From NCBI GenBank assembly GCA_021202075.1, contig JAJQDT010000039.1, forward strand, positions 1-38,129: 38,129 nt of DNA, written 5' to 3'. This DNA is from Lachnospiraceae bacterium (lineage in GTDB: Bacteria > Bacillota > Clostridia > Lachnospirales > Lachnospiraceae). A program made the translations under genes and the position numbers. This document shows positions 30,643 through 38,129 of this stretch, piece after piece. Within the stretch, counting starts at the first letter, position 1. Each line of letters opens with the position of its first letter. The notes beneath the pieces are model-generated. The model saw nothing but the letters and a program-made list of their open reading frames with translations, had not been told where the DNA came from and ran no database searches.

Positions 30643-30674
30643 TGCGGTTTCTGCCCGGAACCGTTATCCGGTGA

Positions 30675-31718
30675 TTAGAACAATTTGTTTTGCAGCAAAA
30701 GCGCAGCTGCGGCAAATAGAATGGCAAGCAGGGTGATGTTCACCCTGCTTTTTATGTAGCGAAGCAGGAATTCTCTGTCCATATGGGCGATACCAATGCT
30801 CTGGGCCAGGGCGGAACAACCGCCGAAGGCTGCCAGGGCGGATATCGCAAGATACTTTGCGTGAAACGGAAGCGCAGACTGCGCAAGCAGACGGGTTCCG
30901 TTTGTCACTTCGATGGATGAGACCAGAAGCAGAACGAATGGATTGCTTAGTGGGGCAGCCTGCATCAGAGCCCCGGAAAGGACCGCAAACAGAAGAATGT
31001 AAGCACATAGACGCAGGGCGCTTTCCATTGCGTCAAAGATGCATTCATCCAGTACATCCGCGAACGTCGATTCGGGCACCGTTGAAGCATTCTGTAAATT
31101 GGAATCCTTTCGGACATGTGCTGTGAGCGGTAGTTCTCCGAAGCTTTCATGGTTTTCGCGTTTATGCGGGTGCCATGCCAGAGACGGATGATGCTTGTTA
31201 CCGATGTGTTCTGCCAAACCGCAAAAAAGTGCGGAACCGAGAACCGATACCGGAACGCACCACGCAAACCCGTTAAGCTGCAATTGTTCGACCGCAACAT
31301 AAGACAGAAGAAAGCCGGGACTTAAGTTGTTGACAAATCCGATCAGGCGGAGCGCTTCGCTCCGTTCGATTTTTTTCTCCCGATATAATTCGGAGGTCAG
31401 CTTTGCGCCAACCGGGAGGCCGCAGAGAAATCCGGCAAGGATGGCGAAAGCTCCGTACGGCGAACAGCCGAAAAGCCACATAAATGGACGCGTCAGTGTT
31501 TTCGGAATGTCTTCCGCGTGGATGATGCGAATCATCATGGAGCTCAGAAACAGAAACGGAAAAATGACAGGCAGAACCGAGTGGTACCAGAGCAGAAGGC
31601 CGCTGCGGGCCGATTCCGCGGCATTCTGCGGAAATAGCAGAAGGTAGCCAAACAAGGAAAAAATCAGAAGCAATCCGCTTGCGGATGGAAATAATGCAAA
31701 AACCCCCGTTTTGCGCAT
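30675..31718 (-). CDS. ylbJ: Sporulation integral membrane protein YlbJ-like (nucleoside-recognition/gate domain)
   Basis: A 347-residue membrane protein with eight or so hydrophobic segments and two gate-type halves. The family segment is visible in WYHSVLPVIFPFLFLSSMM, GFLCGLPVGAKLTSELY and GFVNNLSPGF, and again in the C-terminal half as SSIEVTNGTRLLAQ and ALAAFGGCSALAQ. YlbJ is a mother-cell protein needed for spore maturation in Bacillus, where it is linked to dipicolinic acid transport into the forespore. A polar loop rich in His, Asn and Ser splits the halves (residues 175-215). GGGAGG precedes the ATG. It converges with the coiled-coil gene and diverges from the M23 peptidase gene. Confidence 0.88.
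   Translation of the reverse strand: MRKTGVFALFPSASGLLLIFSLFGYLLLFPQNAAESARSGLLLWYHSVLPVIFPFLFLSSMMIRIIHAEDIPKTLTRPFMWLFGCSPYGAFAILAGFLCGLPVGAKLTSELYREKKIERSEALRLIGFVNNLSPGFLLSYVAVEQLQLNGFAWCVPVSVLGSALFCGLAEHIGNKHHPSLAWHPHKRENHESFGELPLTAHVRKDSNLQNASTVPESTFADVLDECIFDAMESALRLCAYILLFAVLSGALMQAAPLSNPFVLLLVSSIEVTNGTRLLAQSALPFHAKYLAISALAAFGGCSALAQSIGIAHMDREFLLRYIKSRVNITLLAILFAAAALLLQNKLF
30726..30753 (+). terminator. Plus-strand terminator embedded in the ylbJ coding end
   Basis: AAGCAGGGTGA (30726-30736) is perfectly complementary to TCACCCTGCTT (30740-30750), loop TGT, with the T-run completed at 30753. It suits the coiled-coil gene that ends at 30642. Confidence 0.75.
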
Positions 31719-31975
31719 GTGCAGTCCTCCCTGATTTAAGAATCTGCGTCAGTCCTGCCTGTGTAGCAGGCGTGATGTCATCGGAAAATTGCAGGCAGAA
31801 ATCGTCCTGACACAGCCTGAATTATGATATGAGAAGAGGGATCGGTTTATGATATTTTCCATACTCGTTGCACGGGTACGGACATGTGATAAGGAAAACC
31901 GCGTCCTATCATATTTCACAGATGATTCGAATATATTGGTTACCGGAAATCTGGGAAAAGGAATCGGCAGAGTAT

Positions 31976-32797
31976 ATGCGAAACAATCGTTTCAGTATGA
32001 CCATTTTCCTGGCGGTTCTGATCCTGATCTCTTCCTGGTTTGCTTCTCTGCTGTATCAGCGGCAGGCCGCCGGAATGCTTCATGCGGATGTGGTTGATTC
32101 CGATCAGTTTCGAAAAATGCAGATGTCGGAAGAAACGCTTTCACTTCTCCTGGACGCGCCGAACGGCATGACACCGGGGGAAATCCTGACCGTTTGCTAT
32201 CCATTTTCATCAGGAGCTTCCGGTTTGGCTCCTTCCTGGATGAGCAAAAATGCGATTCTTTCATGGAGACGCCGCCTGGTTCATGACAACCAGAACGGAT
32301 ATTTGTCTGTAAAAAATGGCTATGAGGCTGTATGGGATGATATCGTCTGTTTTCCGGTGACCGGAACGGAGATTACATTTGAAAATTCCTGGATGTTCGA
32401 GCGCATATATGGGGGAATCCGCGGGCATGAAGGAACCGATCTGATGCCGGCTGAAAATCTCTCCGGCGCATTTTCGGTGGTCAGCATGACGGATGGCGCC
32501 GTGGAAAAAATCGGCTGGCTGGAGCAGGGCGGGTACCGCATTGGGATCCGGAGTGAAAACGGCGGATATTTTTACTACGCGCACCTGGACTCCTATGCGC
32601 GGGAGTTTGCAGTCGGAGAACTGGTGTATGCAGGAGAACGTCTGGGCATGATGGGCGATACCGGCTACGGCCCGGAGGGCACCCGCGGTCAGTTTGACGT
32701 GCATCTGCATGTCGGCATCTATATCCGAACAGATTTGTCTGAAGAAACGAGTGTGAATCCCTACTGGGTACTCCGGTATGCACAACTTCTGAGTTAA
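31976..32797 (+). CDS. Membrane-anchored M23-family metallopeptidase
   Basis: A 273-residue protein with an N-terminal membrane segment (SMTIFLAVLILISSWFASLL) followed by an extracytoplasmic M23/LytM-type domain. The zinc ligands are visible as the His and Asp of GHEGTD and the HxH of DVHLHVGI, so the site appears complete. Such enzymes cleave peptide bridges of peptidoglycan; SpoIIQ-like and YgaD-like relatives work in sporulation or division. The start is uncertain: 31976 gives a clean membrane anchor but its ribosome site is poor; ATG 31922 and GTG 31868 are in frame upstream. The TAA stop is supplied by the first bases of dispersed repeat copy E. ylbJ lies divergently upstream. Confidence 0.78.
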   Translation: MRNNRFSMTIFLAVLILISSWFASLLYQRQAAGMLHADVVDSDQFRKMQMSEETLSLLLDAPNGMTPGEILTVCYPFSSGASGLAPSWMSKNAILSWRRRLVHDNQNGYLSVKNGYEAVWDDIVCFPVTGTEITFENSWMFERIYGGIRGHEGTDLMPAENLSGAFSVVSMTDGAVEKIGWLEQGGYRIGIRSENGGYFYYAHLDSYAREFAVGELVYAGERLGMMGDTGYGPEGTRGQFDVHLHVGIYIRTDLSEETSVNPYWVLRYAQLLS

Positions 32798-32880
32798 GGA
32801 ACTGTTGCGAAATAACATGAGCATCTTGCACCGCCTGACGTGCGAATCGCAGGACATAAAAGCCCCGGCGCAGCACGGCA
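32795..32880 (+). repeat. Dispersed repeat family 1, copy E (complete)
   Basis: TAAGGAACTGTTGCGAAATAAC, then GCATCTTGCACCGCCTGACG, GCGAATCGCAGGACATAAAA, GCCCCGGCGCAG. The first TAA is also the stop of the M23 peptidase gene. Confidence 0.88.
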
Positions 32881-32963
32881 TCCGTAACATACCGGTCATA
32901 AGCTTAAGCCTTATCAGGCAGACGGCAGATTGCTGCAACAGCTGCAATAGATCGCGATTTGTT

Positions 32964-32991
32964 TTGATTGCAACTTTCAGACACTTATGAT
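32964..32991 (+). promoter_or_regulatory. Possible promoter of the alarmone synthetase gene
   Basis: TTGATT (32964-32969), 16 bases, TATGAT (32986-32991), about 100 bases before the start codon. Confidence 0.4.
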
Positions 32992-33091
32992 AAACTGTGG
33001 ATCAGGTATTAAAAAGTCTGCTATTACAGGGAAGAACCGCGCGAATGAATACAGGCTTTTTGCTTTATGAGGTTTTACGAGGTGATGCAAT

Positions 33092-33907
33092 ATGGAGATT
33101 CAACTGTGGCGGGAAATCCTGGGTCCTTACGACCTGGCGGTGCGGGAGCTGGTGGTAAAATTTGAACATCTGATTTCAGAATACCGGAATCAGGGATTGT
33201 ATTCCCCGATTGAACAGGTGACCGGCAGGGTAAAGTCAATTGCCAGCATTCTGGATAAAGCGCAGAAAAAGAATGTGACCGCCGGAGAGGTAGAAGAAAA
33301 GATTCTGGATATCGCCGGGGTGCGGATTATCTGCCAGTTTGTCGAGGATATTCAGAAGGTGGTGGAAATCATCCGTGCGCGGACGGACATGGAGATTGTG
33401 AGTGAGCGTGATTATGTCAGCCACATGAAGGACAGCGGATACCGCAGCTATCATATCATTGTGTTATATGAGGTGCAGACGGTCAATGGCAGCCGGAAAA
33501 TCCATGTGGAGATTCAGATTCGCACGCTTGCAATGAATTTCTGGTCTACGATCGAGCATTCACTGCAGTACAAATACAAAAAGAATATTCCGGAACATAT
33601 CAGTGAAAAGCTGATGAACGTGGCGAATGCGACCATTTCGCTGGACAATGAAATGTCGTCTGTGCGAAGCGAGATTATGGATGCGCAGATTTCCTCACAG
33701 CTTCAGACGAGGCTGGTCGCGGACATTTTGAACAATATTCAGAACCTGTACCGGGTGACAACGAAACGCGAGGTGCAGAAGATACAGGATGAGTTTTACC
33801 GGATTTATGAACTCAATGATATTGACCAGCTCCGCCGGTTCGGCAGGGAGCTTGACCTGATTGCGGAAGGATACCGGGTGCAGTCGGTTGAGACGGAGGA
33901 AGTATAA
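33092..33907 (+). CDS. Small alarmone synthetase (RelQ/YjbM-like GTP pyrophosphokinase)
   Basis: A 271-residue single-domain RelA/SpoT synthetase that makes (p)ppGpp or pGpp from ATP and GTP/GDP/GMP. The domain spans about residues 40-170, with VTGRVKSIASI (R-x-K basic patch), DIAGVRIICQF, SERDYVSHMKDSGYRSYHIIV and the signature VEIQIRTLAMNFWSTIEHSLQYK. No hydrolase (HD), TGS or ACT domain is present, so it is a small synthetase and not the long Rel. The C-terminal 90 residues are helical (tetramer arms in the family). GAGGTG lies upstream. The RsmF-type gene follows 11 bases after. Confidence 0.93.
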   Translation: MEIQLWREILGPYDLAVRELVVKFEHLISEYRNQGLYSPIEQVTGRVKSIASILDKAQKKNVTAGEVEEKILDIAGVRIICQFVEDIQKVVEIIRARTDMEIVSERDYVSHMKDSGYRSYHIIVLYEVQTVNGSRKIHVEIQIRTLAMNFWSTIEHSLQYKYKKNIPEHISEKLMNVANATISLDNEMSSVRSEIMDAQISSQLQTRLVADILNNIQNLYRVTTKREVQKIQDEFYRIYELNDIDQLRRFGRELDLIAEGYRVQSVETEEV

Positions 33908-33918
33908 AAAGGAACCCC

Positions 33919-35403
33919 ATGAAGGGACGGTATGGGAAGGAACAGAAAGGTATGTCACCAGAACCAGAAGAACGGCTCCCACACGCATTCGTGGAGCGGA
34001 TGAAGGCGCAGCTGGGGGAGGAATCTGAGCAATTTCTGGCCAGCTATGAGGAAGAACCCTTATCGGGCGTGCGCCTGAATACCCGGAAGCTGCCTGTGCA
34101 TGCGGCGGAGGATAAGCTGCCGTTTTTGAAAGAGCGGATTCCGTGGACGGAAAACGGATTTTATGCAAAAAAGGACGCGTCGGTTTCCGGTCATCCGTGG
34201 TATCACGCGGGCCTTTATTATATGCAGGAGCCAAGCGCCATGCTTCCGGCCAGCGTGCTCCCGGTCGAACCGGGGGATCATGTTCTCGATCTGTGTGCGG
34301 CTCCGGGCGGGAAGGCGACGGAGCTGGCTTCGCGGCTTTATGGGGGAGGGCTTCTGGTGGCCAATGACGTCAGCGCGAGCCGTGCCAGAGCGCTTCTGAA
34401 AAACCTGACTGCCTGGGGTGCTTCGAATATCTGTGTGACAGCGGAGACGCCGCAGCGGCTTCTGGAGTCGTTCGGCTGTTTTTTTGATAAGATTCTGGTT
34501 GACGCGCCCTGCTCCGGGGAGGGAATGTTTCGGAAAGATGGCAATCTGATGGGATTCTGGGAACAGAAGGGTCCCGCGGAATACGCGCCTCTGCAAAAAG
34601 AGATTCTTTCCTGCGCGGTACAGATGCTCAAGCCCGGGGGCATGCTTGTCTATTCCACGTGTACGTTTTCGGAAGAAGAGGACGAAGCGGTTGTCGCGGA
34701 CGCGCTTGCCCGTTATCCGCAGATGGAACTGTTGCAGCCTGCGATGCAGGATGGCTTTTCCGGTGGAACATCCCCGACACGCTGCATTCGGCTCTACCCG
34801 CACAGGGTGAGAGGAGAGGGGCATTTCCTGGCACTGATGCGGAAGCGGCCCGTAACATCTGAGATGGGACACTCCGGTGCGGCTTCTCGCTCTGATGCTT
34901 TTTCCGCGCACAGGGGCCAAAAGGAAGACGCCATCCCCGGGCAGGTCATGGGATTTTTGTCCGGGATTACTTCCGCAGAATTTCGGAAAATTGCGAAAAC
35001 TTACCGTTATCGGCAGCTGAAGGAGCAATGCCTGTTACTCCCGCCCTGTCCCATTCCGGAGGGACTGCGCTATCTTCGGACGGGGCTTCTTCTGGGCACG
35101 CTCCGAAGCGGTCGATTTGAGCCGTCCCAGGCGATGGCAATGATACTCGATTCCTCCGGCTACCCGGTGGTGCTGAATCTTTCTGTGTCAGATGAGCGCG
35201 TCATGCGTTACCTGAAAGGGGAGACACTGGAGCTTTCTGACGAGGAGGCCCTTGTGCTGAGGACCGGAAGCTCGTCTGTGAAGAGTTCTTCTCCGGCACA
35301 GCCTCAGGTGCTGGTCTGTGCGGATGGGTATGCCCTCGGCTGGGGCAGATTTGCGGGCTGCCGACTCAAAAACAAGTATCATCCGGGATGGAGAATACAA
35401 TAA
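33919..35403 (+). CDS. RsmF-type rRNA cytosine-C5 methyltransferase (NOL1/NOP2/Sun family)
   Basis: A 494-residue SAM-dependent m5C methyltransferase. Seen are the substrate-side segment ALYYMQEPSAM-like (GLYYMQEPSAM), SAM-binding VLDLCAAPGGKATELASRL, VDAPCSGEGMFRKD with the helper cysteine and YSTCTFSEEEDE with the catalytic cysteine. A C-terminal RsmF/PUA-like part (about residues 290-494) follows. These enzymes methylate cytosines in 16S rRNA. AAGGA lies just before ATG 33919; ATG 33952 would also fit. It belongs to a run with the alarmone synthetase gene before and the HAD phosphatase gene after, joined by three tandem 14-base repeats. Confidence 0.93.
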   Translation: MKGRYGKEQKGMSPEPEERLPHAFVERMKAQLGEESEQFLASYEEEPLSGVRLNTRKLPVHAAEDKLPFLKERIPWTENGFYAKKDASVSGHPWYHAGLYYMQEPSAMLPASVLPVEPGDHVLDLCAAPGGKATELASRLYGGGLLVANDVSASRARALLKNLTAWGASNICVTAETPQRLLESFGCFFDKILVDAPCSGEGMFRKDGNLMGFWEQKGPAEYAPLQKEILSCAVQMLKPGGMLVYSTCTFSEEEDEAVVADALARYPQMELLQPAMQDGFSGGTSPTRCIRLYPHRVRGEGHFLALMRKRPVTSEMGHSGAASRSDAFSAHRGQKEDAIPGQVMGFLSGITSAEFRKIAKTYRYRQLKEQCLLLPPCPIPEGLRYLRTGLLLGTLRSGRFEPSQAMAMILDSSGYPVVLNLSVSDERVMRYLKGETLELSDEEALVLRTGSSSVKSSSPAQPQVLVCADGYALGWGRFAGCRLKNKYHPGWRIQ

Positions 35404-35442
35404 GGAAGAGACAGTAGGGAAAAGACAGTAAGGAAAAGACAG
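35401..35442 (+). repeat. Three tandem 14-bp units with Shine-Dalgarno-like cores
   Basis: TAAGGAAGAGACAG, TAGGGAAAAGACAG and TAAGGAAAAGACAG follow head to tail, starting with the stop codon of the methyltransferase gene. Then comes the HAD gene's own AGGAGAG site. Confidence 0.88.
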
Positions 35443-35457
35443 GAGAGTACTATACAT

Positions 35458-36165
35458 ATGCTATCAAATACAGATGCTGTCATTTTTGATCTGGACGGGA
35501 CTTTGATGGATTCTATGGATCTCTGGTCAGATATTGATATCGAATATCTGGGTCGATATGGATGTGTCCCGACTCCGGATATGGTTGCAGCGATTGAGGG
35601 AATGAGCTTTACGGAGACCGCCCAATATTTTAAATCCCGATATGCGATTCCGGACTCGATTGAGGAGATTAAGAAAGAGTGGAACCGGATGGCGTTTCAG
35701 AAATATGCGAACGATGTGCAGCTGAAGCCTGGGGCGGCACGATTTTTACGTGCGCTCCGGCAAAGGAAGCTTCCGGCCGCGATTGCCAGCAGCAACAGTC
35801 AGGAGCTGATTCGCGCGGCTCTGGCCAATCATCAGGTTGAGGACTGTTTTGACCTGATCGTGACCTCCTGCGAGGTGTCAAAGGGAAAGCCGTCGCCGGA
35901 TGTCTATCTGTACGCGGCAGACCGGCTGGGAGTTGCGCCCGGGCGCTGTCTGGTCTTTGAGGATGTGCCGATGGGGATTCTCGCCGGAAAAAACGCCGGC
36001 ATGCGGGTATGCGCAATGGAGGATGATTTTTCCGCCGCGCGCAGGGTTGAAATCCGGCGGCTGGCGGATTATTATATACGCAGCTATGACGAGGTCCTGG
36101 ACGGGAGCTATGAGGTGCTCCGAGAGAAGGAACGGCGCGGTATTATGGATTCTGAACAGTGCTGA
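35458..36165 (+). CDS. HAD-family hydrolase (beta-phosphoglucomutase/phosphatase-like)
   Basis: A 235-residue class IA haloacid dehalogenase. Motif I is FDLDGT (residues 9-14, the first Asp is the nucleophile), motif II AIASSNSQ (Ser/Asn), motif III Lys in SKGKPSPDVY, and motif IV EDVPMGILAGKNAG. A helical cap lies between motifs I and II. The sequence fits sugar-phosphate phosphatases or mutases such as pgmB; the substrate is unknown. AGGAGAG lies about 10 bases before the ATG, within or just after the tandem repeats. The gap to the YgiQ-type gene holds a partial dispersed repeat. Confidence 0.9.
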   Translation: MLSNTDAVIFDLDGTLMDSMDLWSDIDIEYLGRYGCVPTPDMVAAIEGMSFTETAQYFKSRYAIPDSIEEIKKEWNRMAFQKYANDVQLKPGAARFLRALRQRKLPAAIASSNSQELIRAALANHQVEDCFDLIVTSCEVSKGKPSPDVYLYAADRLGVAPGRCLVFEDVPMGILAGKNAGMRVCAMEDDFSAARRVEIRRLADYYIRSYDEVLDGSYEVLREKERRGIMDSEQC

Positions 36166-36173
36166 CAGTTTGC

Positions 36174-36230
36174 TCTGTGTCGAGGCTTTTATGGTTTGCG
36201 ATAGCGCCGACCAAACGTGGTGCAGAGCGC
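36174..36230 (-). repeat. Dispersed repeat family 1, partial copy F (minus strand), with a short extra repeat
   Basis: The reverse complement of 36174-36203 reads GCAAACCATAAAAGCCTCGACACAG, the right end of family 1. The adjoining 36202-36230 (TAGCGCCGACCAAACG, then GCAGAGCGC) instead matches 4001-4030. Confidence 0.6.
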
Positions 36231-36260
36231 TTCCTGAAAAAACGCGGCGAGGTGAAGGAC

Positions 36261-38129
36261 ATGGAGTTTCTTCCGACAACGCCCGAAGAAATGCGGGCGC
36301 AGGGTGTAAAACAGCTGGATTTTGTATATGTATGTGGGGATGCCTATGTCGATCATCCCTCTTTTGGTCATGCGATTATCAGCCGGCTGCTTCAGGCGCA
36401 TGGCTACACAGTCGGTATCCTCGCCCAGCCCAACTGGAGAAAAAAAGAAAGTGTGACGCTGCTCGGACGGCCGCGGCTGGGGTTTCTGGTCTCGGCCGGA
36501 AATATGGATTCCATGGTCAATCACTATACCGTTTCAAAAAGAAGACGCTCCGTGGATGCCTATTCTCCGGGCGGCGTGATGGGAAAACGCCCGGATCATG
36601 CGGTACTTGTCTATTGCGGCCTGATCCGTCAGGCGTATCCGGATGTTCCGATCATCGCGGGCGGGATCGAGGCGAGCCTTCGCCGCCTGGCGCATTACGA
36701 TTACTGGTCAGATTCACTGAAACGTTCGATTCTGATGGACTCCGGCGCAGATCTGATTTCCTATGGGATGGGAGAGCGCTCGATCCTGGCGATTGCAGAG
36801 GCGCTGGATTCGGGCCTCTCGATTCACGACATCACATTTGTCGACGGCACCTGCTATAAGACCAGGCGGCTGGAGGACGTCTATGACTATGAGCTTCTGC
36901 CTTCCTACGAAGAGATGAAGGCCAGAAAGCAAAGGTACGCGGAAAGCTTTTATATTCAATACCGCAACACCGATCCGTTCACCGCGAAACGGCTGGTGGA
37001 ACCCTATGGGAACCGTATGTATGTCGTGCAGAATCCTCCATCCAGACCGCTTTCCACTTTGGAGATGGATGATGTTTATGACCTGCCTTACTGCAGGACC
37101 TGGCATCCGTCCTATGACAGGCAGGGCGGGATTCCTGCACTTGAGGAGGTGAAATTCAGCCTGGTCAGCAACCGCGGATGCTTTGGCGGCTGTCATTTCT
37201 GTGCGCTGACGTTTCACCAGGGGCGTATTGTGCAGGTTCGAAGCCACGATTCAATCATAAAAGAGGCCAGGCAGATGACGGCGGATCCGGATTTTAAAGG
37301 GTATATTCATGATGTCGGCGGTCCGACCGCGAACTTTCGCCACCCGGCCTGCAAAAAGCAGCTGGAGCGCGGCGTCTGTCCGAACAGACAATGCCTGTTT
37401 CCGGAGCCCTGCAGAAATCTGGACGCCAGCCATGAGGATTATGTGAATCTGCTGCGGCGTCTGAGAACCCTGCCGGGGGTCAAAAAGGTGTTCATCCGTT
37501 CCGGTATCCGGTTCGATTACCTGATGGCGGATTCCTCGGATACCTTTTTCCGGGAGCTCGTACAATATCACATCAGCGGGCAGCTGAAGGTAGCGCCGGA
37601 GCATGTCTCCGGCCGGGTGCTGGAAATGATGGGAAAGCCAAAACACAGCGTTTACCTGAAGTTCACGCAGGCATATAAAAAGATGAATCAGGATTGCGGA
37701 ATGAATCAGTATCTGGTTCCTTACCTGATGTCCTCCCATCCGGGATGTTCCATGAGAGAGGCGGTGGAGCTGGCCTGCTACCTGCACGACCTGGGCTACA
37801 TGCCCGAGCAGGTACAGGATTTTTACCCGACGCCATCCACCATCTCGACCTGTATGTATTACACCGGCCTGGATCCGCGTACCGGGGAAACCGTTTATGT
37901 GGAGAAAAATCCGCATTACAAAAAGCTCCAGCGCGCATTGATCCAATACCGGAAACCGGAAAATTATGACCTGGTAGTGGAAGCTCTGAAAATCGCCGGG
38001 CGCACGGATCTGATCGGTTATGGATCGGACTGTCTGGTCCGGCCACGTCATGGAACGGATGAGCGAGACGCGAGGCATCGTACAAAAACCGGAACGGATG
38101 TGCGAAATGCGAAGCATAGTGCAAAAGCC
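36261..38129 (+). CDS. ygiQ: YgiQ family radical SAM protein, 3' end beyond the window
   Basis: At least 623 residues are encoded with no stop before the window ends. The start MEFLPTTPEEMRAQGV and the following DFVYVCGDAYVDHPSFGHAII are the YgiQ N-terminal (DUF-type, B12-binding-like) signature. The radical SAM cluster motif CxxxCxxC is CFGGCHFC at residues 307-314. IHDVGGPTANF, SGIRFDYLM and QLKVAPEHVSG are also family-typical. Its biological role is not established. The ATG follows GGTGAAG by a few bases. The last 78 nucleotides of the window are two 39-base in-frame repeats in the C-terminal tail, which is basic and probably disordered. Confidence 0.92.
   Translation, partial: MEFLPTTPEEMRAQGVKQLDFVYVCGDAYVDHPSFGHAIISRLLQAHGYTVGILAQPNWRKKESVTLLGRPRLGFLVSAGNMDSMVNHYTVSKRRRSVDAYSPGGVMGKRPDHAVLVYCGLIRQAYPDVPIIAGGIEASLRRLAHYDYWSDSLKRSILMDSGADLISYGMGERSILAIAEALDSGLSIHDITFVDGTCYKTRRLEDVYDYELLPSYEEMKARKQRYAESFYIQYRNTDPFTAKRLVEPYGNRMYVVQNPPSRPLSTLEMDDVYDLPYCRTWHPSYDRQGGIPALEEVKFSLVSNRGCFGGCHFCALTFHQGRIVQVRSHDSIIKEARQMTADPDFKGYIHDVGGPTANFRHPACKKQLERGVCPNRQCLFPEPCRNLDASHEDYVNLLRRLRTLPGVKKVFIRSGIRFDYLMADSSDTFFRELVQYHISGQLKVAPEHVSGRVLEMMGKPKHSVYLKFTQAYKKMNQDCGMNQYLVPYLMSSHPGCSMREAVELACYLHDLGYMPEQVQDFYPTPSTISTCMYYTGLDPRTGETVYVEKNPHYKKLQRALIQYRKPENYDLVVEALKIAGRTDLIGYGSDCLVRPRHGTDERDARHRTKTGTDVRNAKHSAKA
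38052..38129 (+). repeat. Two 39-bp tandem units in the ygiQ tail, cut by the window edge
   Basis: Units 38052-38090 and 38091-38129 encode GTD-x-R-x-A-x-H-x-x-K-x. The window stops exactly at a unit boundary, so more units may follow. Confidence 0.85.

Overview
The window reads as the chromosome of a spore-forming, low-to-mid G+C Clostridia, most likely Lachnospiraceae. This rests on spore genes (spoIVA, gerW/ytfJ, an alpha/beta-type SASP, ylbJ, a SleB-type hydrolase), a zapA-U32 pair, the rpmB-asp23-yloV-recG cluster with rsmD-coaD nearby, strong GGAGG ribosome sites and consensus sigma-A promoters. No tRNA, rRNA, CRISPR array, phage gene or transposase gene was seen. Almost everything is ordinary core genome; the unusual material lies between the genes and inside a few of them.

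Layout. 1-2300: C1-folate enzymes (fchA, folD) and an acylphosphatase. 2434-3248: a secreted cell-wall-binding transglutaminase-like gene broken near its 3' end by a T-run. 3353-3934: a promoter, a clear cobalamin riboswitch, a structured stretch without a credible gene, and a strong terminator. 4124-7145: spoIVA, then a secreted SleB-like hydrolase with cell-wall-binding repeats. 7335-9945: NusG-domain-II protein, Gx transporter, ruvA, ruvB. 9999-16335: zapA, U32 peptidase, an FtsW/RodA-type polymerase and its partner class B penicillin-binding protein. 16575-19866: Nudix hydrolase, an unknown protein, a DUF2953 protein, gerW and a 45-residue membrane protein. 19946-24996: rpmB (minus), then asp23, yloV and recG. 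25275-28521: DUF6465 protein, methylglyoxal synthase-like protein (minus), Na/Ca antiporter, SASP (minus). 28720-31718: rsmD, coaD, a coiled-coil protein, ylbJ (minus). 31976-38129: M23 peptidase, small alarmone synthetase, RsmF-type methyltransferase, HAD phosphatase and a YgiQ radical SAM protein that runs off the end.

Three themes deserve attention. First, a cobalamin riboswitch is followed by about 350 nt with no credible reading frame and then a strong terminator, which could make a B12-controlled noncoding RNA. Second, at least two families of dispersed intergenic repeats are present. One is an unstructured element of about 85 bp with five or six full or partial copies. The other is a multi-hairpin element with two copies, whose stems show compensatory base changes. 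Third, several conserved proteins carry in-frame tandem repeats or low-complexity inserts (RecG, the FtsW-like protein, DUF2953, YgiQ, YloV, U32, SpoIVA).
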